Positions 55,560 through 64,000 of a stretch of 64,000 nucleotides of DNA are shown piece by piece. The notes beneath the pieces are model-generated. The model was not told the DNA's origin. It worked only from the letters and a program-made list of their open reading frames with translations, and searched no databases. Made by a program: the position numbers and the translations under genes. Source of the stretch: Sphingobacterium sp. HMA12 (GTDB taxonomy: Bacteria; Bacteroidota; Bacteroidia; Sphingobacteriales; Sphingobacteriaceae); the NCBI RefSeq assembly GCF_002933815.1, contig NZ_BEYR01000001.1:1977765-2041764 (forward strand), written 5' to 3'. Within the stretch, counting starts at the first letter, position 1. Every line of letters starts with the position of its first letter.

Positions 55560-58199
55560 TTATTTCAATTCCAGATCCATTTGATATTTCCCTGCTTCCA
55601 ATTGGACTGGCTTGCTATTGCGGATATTCTCAGGTGGATAAAACGTTGCCGTGGCATTTGCCGGTATCTCCACAGTATATTCAACTTTGTTTCCCTTTAC
55701 TTTCCAACTAGATACGATATTACCATACGGAGACTGATAAGAAATCGAAGACTCCTTGAGTTCCTTCGGGAAAATGGGTTTTAATAGCACATGTTTAAAA
55801 CCAGCCTGTGTTGGGTCTGGCAGAATGCCGCCGATGGATTTGAAAAACCAGCCTCCGATTTCACCAAACATCATGTGATTATCAGAGATATCCCGCGTGG
55901 CGTTCAGATCCCAGTTCTCGAGCAAAGTAGTCGCCCCATTGACAATCCACCATCCCCAGGAAGGATAGGTATCCTGTACAGCAACTTTATAGGCCGTTTC
56001 TTCATAGCCATTATCCTTCAATGCATTCAGGAGTGCTTTTGCCCCCAAGACACCGACATCCAGATGAAAATTGGTCTCCTCTACCTTGCTATTTAGATTG
56101 GAAGCGACTTTGGCTTTCATCGCTTCTGGTACAACGCCCCAATATAAAGGTACACTTAGCTCGGTCTGTGTTCCCGTACTGTAAATCCCCTTTGCAGTAT
56201 CCAAAAATTTAGCATTGATGGCATCTTTAATCTTCTGACTTAATCGTTCATATTTCTGCTGGTCAGCTGTTTTTCCAAACATCTTTGCCGCGGAAGCCAA
56301 TATCGTTGCATCGACGTAAAAGTACACCGATGAGGTAAGTTCAAGATTAGACTGCGATTTGACCGGTACCCAATCCCCCCGACCGAAGGTGGTCAGTCCA
56401 GTGGGACTGATTCCGTCCACGTAATCCACATAACGTTTGATATTGTCATAACATTCCGCTAATAGGCTTGCATCACCGTAAAACAGATAGGTCTGCCATG
56501 GAATAATAGCAATGGTACTTGTCCAGTCCAAGCCATTTGCCGTACCGTAACCCCAGCCGCCTGTTGGAATGATATCCGGCAACACACCGTTTTCCTGTTG
56601 CTCGTCCCGATGATCGGCCATCCATTTCTCATAAACTGTGATGCCGTCAAAATTATAATAAGCTGTTTCAATAGCGAGGTGACCATCCCCGGTCCAGCCA
56701 TTTTTCTCCCGCTGTGGACAGTCCGTGGGATACCCCATCAAATTGGATAAATAGGCATTATTGGTTGCTTCCCATAACCCGTTTATTAAGGAGGATGAGG
56801 TTTCCAACTGGCCAATTGGACGCACATCGCTATGCATAAAATAAGCCGTAACGGCCGACTTGTCCAACACTACCGGTTCACTGCTGCTCACTTCGACATA
56901 GCGGAAACCTTTATAGCCAAATTTCGCCATAAATTCATCCTCTTTTTTACCGCTCAGCGTCAGAATATCCGTTTGAAAGGGCTCCAGTTCTTTATTCCCA
57001 CGATAATAAACATCAATATTGGACTGGTCCAGGCGTCCATTTGCATGCAATCGTTCACCGTGTTTGATCTTGACCACAGTTCCGACTTTCCCTTTCATCT
57101 TGATCTTTGTCAGGCCAGCCATATTCTGTCCCATATCAAAGACATAGGTACTATCATTGATCTTTTTCATTGATTTCGGTTCATACGATCTAACCAGGCG
57201 TATGGGAACCGTCTGTTGTGAGACAATGTTTGTGGAAGGCGGGTTCCGATACTGAACAGTATGCCAATGTTTATCGTCAAAGGTCGGCATATCCCATCCC
57301 GGCATCTCCAGACGGGCATCATAATGTTCGCCCGTATAGATATTGTTGTAGCGGATAGGTCCTGCAGCGGTTTTCCAGCTTTGATCCGAGCTTACTGTTT
57401 CCTCACTGCCATCCTGATAGACAATGCGCAGATCCAAACAAAATGTCGGGCGGTCACGCCAGGGCGCTTTGTCAAAATCCCATACCGCCAGAGGCTGATG
57501 ATTATACCAGCCATTTCCCAAGACCACGGCGAGGACATTGTCTCCCTGCTGAAGTTGCCGGGTTACGTCTTCCACCACATATAGAGTACGTTTATCAAAT
57601 CGGGTATACATCGGATCCAGCCTGTGATCGCCGATTTTCTTGCCATTTACGGAAAGTTCATAAAGTCCCGCCACAGCAATGTAAGCACGGGCCGACTTGA
57701 TCGGTTTGGCAGCTTTAAAAGCTCTTCTGAAATAAGGTGCAGGCTGTTCGTGAATATCGTGATTATCGCTTATCCATTTTCCCTTCCAGTGCTCCATCCC
57801 CATCATTCCGGTTTCGAATGAGGCAATGGAAGACATACCTGGCTGTCCATTTTTATCCCAGGCAAGGACTTTCCAAAAATACTTTGTCTGCGGTTTCAAT
57901 GCCCGCCCCTTGTAGTGGATCAGCATGTCGGAATTTAACTGCTTTCCACTATTCCAGCTACTAGATTTATTTTTCACCAATGCCATTGAATCTGTATCTA
58001 CCATAATTTGATAAGCCGATTGCTTTGCTCCCGGCCGTTTATCGTCCAGCTGCCAGCTCAGACGGGGATCTGGCTTATCTACACCCAGTGGGTTTTGGAG
58101 ATGCTCACAGTTGAGCGCAATGGGTACACATTCTTTTCGCTGCTGTGCATACAGGACTGTGCTCATGCACAACATTGTCATCAGTAAAGTCTTCCGCAT
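55560..58199 (-). CDS. Alpha-L-rhamnosidase, GH78
   Basis: Exported glycosidase of about 879 residues removing terminal alpha-L-rhamnose. ATG 58199 was chosen, giving signal peptide MRKTLLMTMLCMSTVLYA cleaved before QQ; the ATGs 15 and 120 bp further up add residues before the signal. Domain order: N-terminal beta-sandwich domains (to about 340) with KWISDNHDIHEQPAPYFRRAF, then the (alpha/alpha)6 barrel with the catalytic region YPTDCPQREKNGWTGDGHL, and a C-terminal beta domain. Stand-alone, with no sugar-uptake genes next to it. Confidence 0.93.
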   Translation of the reverse strand: MRKTLLMTMLCMSTVLYAQQRKECVPIALNCEHLQNPLGVDKPDPRLSWQLDDKRPGAKQSAYQIMVDTDSMALVKNKSSSWNSGKQLNSDMLIHYKGRALKPQTKYFWKVLAWDKNGQPGMSSIASFETGMMGMEHWKGKWISDNHDIHEQPAPYFRRAFKAAKPIKSARAYIAVAGLYELSVNGKKIGDHRLDPMYTRFDKRTLYVVEDVTRQLQQGDNVLAVVLGNGWYNHQPLAVWDFDKAPWRDRPTFCLDLRIVYQDGSEETVSSDQSWKTAAGPIRYNNIYTGEHYDARLEMPGWDMPTFDDKHWHTVQYRNPPSTNIVSQQTVPIRLVRSYEPKSMKKINDSTYVFDMGQNMAGLTKIKMKGKVGTVVKIKHGERLHANGRLDQSNIDVYYRGNKELEPFQTDILTLSGKKEDEFMAKFGYKGFRYVEVSSSEPVVLDKSAVTAYFMHSDVRPIGQLETSSSLINGLWEATNNAYLSNLMGYPTDCPQREKNGWTGDGHLAIETAYYNFDGITVYEKWMADHRDEQQENGVLPDIIPTGGWGYGTANGLDWTSTIAIIPWQTYLFYGDASLLAECYDNIKRYVDYVDGISPTGLTTFGRGDWVPVKSQSNLELTSSVYFYVDATILASAAKMFGKTADQQKYERLSQKIKDAINAKFLDTAKGIYSTGTQTELSVPLYWGVVPEAMKAKVASNLNSKVEETNFHLDVGVLGAKALLNALKDNGYEETAYKVAVQDTYPSWGWWIVNGATTLLENWDLNATRDISDNHMMFGEIGGWFFKSIGGILPDPTQAGFKHVLLKPIFPKELKESSISYQSPYGNIVSSWKVKGNKVEYTVEIPANATATFYPPENIRNSKPVQLEAGKYQMDLELK

Positions 58200-58397
58200 A
58201 GTTGGTTTATACATGTTGTCTCTTGCTTTTCCCAAAATTGAATTGAATTTACATCCTGAGCGATCATGGGTAAATTCAGCAAAACAACAAGAAGTGTTAA
58301 ATTGTTTTAGTTGATCCAAAAACGAATATATTAATTATTTTCAACATACTAAACTGTACTGTCCTGTTGCGAAGTATTTAAAATTAACGGCGATGTT

Positions 58398-58429
58398 TTG
58401 GATTTTTCATCAAAATAGTCCTATATTAG
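58398..58429 (+). promoter_or_regulatory. Promoter of the thiamine operon
   Basis: TTG (58398-58400), 21-bp spacer, TATATTAG (58422-58429), one base from TAnnTTTG. Transcription would begin just where the riboswitch starts. It lies in a 387-bp gap (58200-58586) upstream of thiS whose other contents are listed below. Confidence 0.5.
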
Positions 58430-58431
58430 TT

Positions 58432-58516
58432 CCGACTTTAGGGGTGTCTGCATTTGCAGGCTGAGATTTTACCCTTATAACCTGATCCAGATCATACTGG
58501 CGTAGGGAAAAGTAAG
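58432..58516 (+). promoter_or_regulatory. TPP riboswitch (THI element)
   Basis: Hallmarks in order: GGGGTG, GGCTGAGATTTTACCC (pyrimidine-sensing arm with CTGAGA), then ACCTGATCCAGATCATACTGG and GCGTAGGGAA (pyrophosphate-sensing arm). It precedes thiS and the whole thi operon, as expected. Boundaries are approximate. Confidence 0.95.
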
Positions 58517-58551
58517 CTGTCTTCCGGATACATTACTGTATCTTGTTGTGG

Positions 58552-58590
58552 CCATTCCTAAAGTTTTACCAAAAAAATAAAAAGGAATGG
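58552..58590 (+). promoter_or_regulatory. Candidate start-codon-sequestering hairpin of thiS
   Basis: CCATTCCT (58552-58559) pairs perfectly with AGGAATGG (58583-58590). The second arm contains the purine-rich AAGGA and the thiS ATG (58587-58589). This would be the translation-off form of the riboswitch expression platform. Confidence 0.6.
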
Positions 58591-58793
58591 AACTTACAAT
58601 CAATCATCAAATCCGATTTTTCGACCCAGCACCCAACTCTTTAGCCGATCTTTTACAGGTTGAACTTTCCGGTAAAACACAAGGTGTCGCTGTAGCACTC
58701 AACAATCAGGTTATTCCCAAAGACGACTGGTCCAAAACCCAGCTGCAATCCAACGACCAAATCCTGCTTATTACCGCTACACAAGGTGGTTAA
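58587..58793 (+). CDS. thiS: Sulfur carrier protein ThiS
   Basis: Ubiquitin-like 68-residue protein whose C-terminal Gly-Gly (ITATQGG) is adenylated and thiocarboxylated to deliver sulfur to thiazole formation by ThiG. MELTINHQIRFFDPAPNSL is the typical N-terminal beta-strand. First gene of the operon; its start codon is under the riboswitch hairpin. Confidence 0.95.
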   Translation: MELTINHQIRFFDPAPNSLADLLQVELSGKTQGVAVALNNQVIPKDDWSKTQLQSNDQILLITATQGG

Positions 58794-58828
58794 CCCCCAA
58801 TGGAACATATTCAATTCAATATACCTAA

Positions 58829-61266
<2,438 letters not shown>

Positions 61267-61846
61267 CACTGACAGACCAAAAGAATAACATCTTAAAAGC
61301 TTTGGATGCAGGTGCCACATGGATTCAGATCCGGTGGAAACAAGCGGATAAAGCTTCATTCTCGCTGCTCGCGCAGCAAATGCTACAGGTTTGCCAGCAC
61401 TTTGAAGCCAAATGCATCATCAATGATCATCTGCAGCTTGCCAAGGAGCTAGATGTTGATGGTGTACACCTTGGCTTAACGGATTGCGGTATAGCTGAGG
61501 CTCGCCAGTTGTTGGGAGCGACAAAAATTATTGGCGGGACAGCAAATAGCCTGCAAGATGTGCAACAGCGGATAGCCGAAAAATGTGATTACATCGGACT
61601 CGGCCCATATAAACATACTTATACAAAACAAAAGCTCAGTCCACTGTTGGGCATTGCCGGATATGAACATATCATCCGGGAAATCCGCCGACAGGAACTT
61701 GCTCCTGTTCCGATCTTCGCTATCGGTGGGATCAGCAGCATCGAAGATATCCAACGTTTAACAGAGACAGGAGTTTATGGGATAGCGGTATCAGGACTGA
61801 TCACCCAGACACCAAATATTATTTCATCCATTAAAAATCTTTTACC

Positions 61847-62617
61847 ATGAGCACATTACACATAGCCAATCGCAGCTTTGAATCCAGATTATTTATGGGA
61901 ACGGGCAAATTCGGCAATCTAGATGAGATGAGCGCGGCTGTTAATGCCTCTAGTTCACAGCTCGTTACCGTTGCATTAAAACGGATCGATCAGCTCGCTG
62001 TACAAGACGAATTGACGGCTGCACTAGACCTAACAAAAATAGACTTACTCCCCAATACTTCGGGTGCCAGGACAGCAGCGGAAGCAGTTTTAGCGGCCCA
62101 ACTGGCCAGGGAAGCGCTGGAAACAAACTGGGTAAAACTGGAAATCCATCCCGACCCCCGTTATCTGCTACCTGACCCGATTGAAACTTTACGTGCGACA
62201 GAGGAGCTCGCAAAACTGGGCTTTGTCGTCATGCCTTATATTCATGCAGACCCTGTACTCTGTAAACGTCTGGAAAATGCAGGTACTGCCGTTGTCATGC
62301 CCCTGGGCGCACCGATCGGTAGCAACAAAGGGCTGCGTACCTTGGACTTTCTGGAAATCATTATCGAGGAAAGCAATGTCCCCGTAGTCGTTGACGCAGG
62401 CATTGGGGCTCCCTCGGATGCCGCTAAAGCGATGGAAATCGGTGCGGATGCTGTACTGGTCAATACGGCAATTGCCATTTCCAATAATCCGGTACAGATG
62501 GCTGCGGCATTTAAGCAAGCAGTCAGCGCCGGGCGCAAGGCTTATGAGGCGGGATTGGGTCCCATTACTTCGCAGGCAGTCAGTTCTAGTCCGCTAACAT
62601 CATTTTTATTTGATTGA
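61847..62617 (+). CDS. thiG: Thiazole synthase
   Basis: Builds the thiazole phosphate ring from DXP, dehydroglycine and ThiS-thiocarboxylate. 256-residue TIM barrel with [11 protein letters not shown], the Schiff-base Lys in [31 protein letters not shown] and [16 protein letters not shown]. Complete. Between thiE and thiH in the operon. Confidence 0.97.
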   Translation: MSTLHIANRSFESRLFMGTGKFGNLDEMSAAVNASSSQLVTVALKRIDQLAVQDELTAALDLTKIDLLPNTSGARTAAEAVLAAQLAREALETNWVKLEIHPDPRYLLPDPIETLRATEELAKLGFVVMPYIHADPVLCKRLENAGTAVVMPLGAPIGSNKGLRTLDFLEIIIEESNVPVVVDAGIGAPSDAAKAMEIGADAVLVNTAIAISNNPVQMAAAFKQAVSAGRKAYEAGLGPITSQAVSSSPLTSFLFD

Positions 62618-62626
62618 TCCAACACC

Positions 62627-63751
62627 ATGACTGATTTTAAAGAGCTACTCGCGCAATATCGCTGGAAAGATGTCCAAACGAAGATTTATGGGACCTCGGA
62701 TCGGGATGTCCGCCATGCACTTGACCGGGATAATTTGACGCTCAACGATTTTCTCGCCCTAATTTCACCGGCCGCCACACCTTATCTGGAGCAAATGGCA
62801 GTCAAGGCACAGCAGATCACACAACGACGCTTTGGCAAGACTATCCAACTCTACGCCCCCCTTTACCTCAGCAATGAGTGTCAGAATATCTGTACTTACT
62901 GCGGTTTTAGCATGGACAACAAGATTCGGCGCAAAACATTGAACAACACTGAATTGTTGCTGGAAGCGATGGCACTCAAATCCATGGGCGTCAACCATGT
63001 ACTACTGGTCAGCGGTGAAGCAAATAAGACCGTGGAAATTAACTATTTCCTTCGGGCGATTGAGCTGCTTAAGCCTCATTTCGCCCAAATATCCATCGAG
63101 GTACAACCTCTTGAACTGGCGGAATATCAATTATTACAGACTGCAGGAGTATATGCTGTTTTAGTCTATCAGGAGACCTATCATCGGGAAGTATATAGAA
63201 AATACCATCCCAAAGGTAAGAAATCGAATTTTGATTACCGTTTGGACACTCCGGACCGCATCGGGCAGGCAGGCATTCATAAAATTGGATTGGGGGTGTT
63301 ACTCGGGTTGGAGGATTGGCGTGTGGACAGCTTCTTTACCGCGGCTCACATCGCCTATTTGCAAAAAAACTACTGGCAGACCCGGTACTCCATTTCCTTT
63401 CCGCGGCTGCGGCCAGCAGCAGGTTCCGTTGCTCCCAATTTTCATCTTTCGGATAAGCATCTGCTGCAATTGATCTGTGCTTACCGATTATGGAATGAAA
63501 ATCTAGAGATTTCCATTTCTACCCGGGAAAATGAAAGCTTTAGGGATCATATCATTCCTATTGGGGTAACAACAATGAGTGCAGCTTCCAAAACAAACCC
63601 CGGTGGGTATGTTGTTGATCCGCAAGCCCTGGAGCAATTTGAGGTCAGTGACGAGCGGGATATGGAAACCATAAAAAATCAAATCCGAAAAAAGGGATAC
63701 GCACCCGTGATGAAAGATTGGGAAAGTACTTATTCAGGACTAATTCGCTAA
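62627..63751 (+). CDS. thiH: 2-iminoacetate synthase (tyrosine lyase)
   Basis: Radical SAM enzyme that splits tyrosine to dehydroglycine for thiazole synthesis. 374 residues; the cluster motif CxxxCxxC is in ECQNICTYCGF. Its presence, with no thiO gene seen, means the pathway uses the oxygen-sensitive ThiH route. The following thiF gene begins 4 bp later. Confidence 0.95.
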   Translation: MTDFKELLAQYRWKDVQTKIYGTSDRDVRHALDRDNLTLNDFLALISPAATPYLEQMAVKAQQITQRRFGKTIQLYAPLYLSNECQNICTYCGFSMDNKIRRKTLNNTELLLEAMALKSMGVNHVLLVSGEANKTVEINYFLRAIELLKPHFAQISIEVQPLELAEYQLLQTAGVYAVLVYQETYHREVYRKYHPKGKKSNFDYRLDTPDRIGQAGIHKIGLGVLLGLEDWRVDSFFTAAHIAYLQKNYWQTRYSISFPRLRPAAGSVAPNFHLSDKHLLQLICAYRLWNENLEISISTRENESFRDHIIPIGVTTMSAASKTNPGGYVVDPQALEQFEVSDERDMETIKNQIRKKGYAPVMKDWESTYSGLIR

Positions 63752-63755
63752 GTAG

Positions 63756-64000
63756 ATGAAAGAGGATCTTATTTTCGAACGCTATAGCCGACAAATCTTT
63801 ATCGAAGAAATTGGTGTCTCAGGACAGCGAAAAATCATGAATGCCAAAGTACTGATTGTTGGAGCCGGCGGACTGGGGAGTCCTGTATTGCAATATCTGG
63901 CAGCTGCTGGCATAGGTGTGCTTGCTCTGGCAGATTTTGACCGGGTAGAACTACATAACCTCAATAGGCAGGTGATCCACGGCGAAAAGCAGCTCCATAA
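63756..64000 (+). CDS. thiF: ThiF/MoeB-type adenylyltransferase, 3' cut by window edge
   Basis: E1-like enzyme activating a sulfur carrier (ThiS). Visible: [20 protein letters not shown], the nucleotide motif [19 protein letters not shown] and [13 protein letters not shown]. Position after thiH supports ThiF over MoeB, but a dual MoeB/HesA role cannot be excluded without the C-terminal Cys motifs. About 81 codons are in the window. Confidence 0.88.
   Translation, partial: MKEDLIFERYSRQIFIEEIGVSGQRKIMNAKVLIVGAGGLGSPVLQYLAAAGIGVLALADFDRVELHNLNRQVIHGEKQLH

Overview
The window reads as ordinary chromosome of a Bacteroidota bacterium, most likely Sphingobacterium or a close relative in the Sphingobacteriaceae. 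This is inferred from gene families (GMC/Gluconate_2-dh3/Gfo-Idh-MocA secreted oxidoreductases, DUF4954, DUF3467, HMA-AraC regulators, bTHX), from lipoprotein and barrel gene styles, and from promoters of the Bacteroidota type (TTG, about 19-21 bp, TAnnTTTG). No phage, transposase, integrase or CRISPR array was seen. Coding density is high and most gene ends carry clear intrinsic terminators.

Layout. 1-3.3 kb: 3' part of dnaJ, a small outer-membrane barrel, a cytosolic NlpC/P60 peptidase and a universal stress protein. 3.4-9.6 kb (minus): a run rluA-like, tlpA-like, pyrF, guaA, lipoprotein, RsmB-like methyltransferase. 9.7-11.4 kb (plus): panB, an unknown membrane protein and the tiny ribosomal protein bTHX. 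11.5-17 kb: tripartite RND efflux system 1. 17.1-18.4 kb: small unknown gene and acyl-ACP thioesterase. 18.5-27.9 kb (minus): an eight-gene operon for exported sugar oxidation (SUMF1-like, two Tat Gfo/Idh/MocA proteins, ApbE, xylose-isomerase-like barrel, NupG-like transporter, GMC dehydrogenase and its subunit 3). 28-36 kb: lipoprotein/barrel pair, rplU-rpmA, M13 peptidase, GNAT-nitrilase fusion, DUF3467 and M42 aminopeptidase. 36-40 kb (plus): lgt, a stand-alone trpB behind a repeat-rich leader, an L,D-transpeptidase and an HMA-AraC regulator. 40-44 kb (minus): glmS followed by DUF4954. 44-50.6 kb (minus): RND efflux system 2 with its TetR regulator first in the operon. 50.7-54.5 kb: a Nudix-type regulator divergent from pfkA, a BadF/NAGK-like protein and gapA. 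54.6-55.4 kb: tRNA-Phe, tRNA-Gly, tRNA-Leu and a decayed CDP-alcohol phosphatidyltransferase. 55.6-58.2 kb (minus): GH78 alpha-L-rhamnosidase. 58.4 kb to the end: a TPP riboswitch and the thiamine operon thiS-thiC-tenI-thiE-thiG-thiH-thiF (thiF cut by the window edge).

The most interesting points are: the periplasmic sugar-oxidation operon with an ApbE that has no visible substrate and a SUMF1-like protein lacking the formylglycine-enzyme cysteines; a shared palindrome GTGTA-N5-TACAC found both upstream of that operon and between a Nudix-family regulator with a degenerate Nudix box and pfkA; a NAGK-like protein in the glycolytic operon whose phosphate-1 motif has lost its aspartate; a TPP riboswitch followed by a hairpin that would bury the thiS start codon; and an 11-bp tandem repeat running into a long perfect palindrome upstream of trpB.
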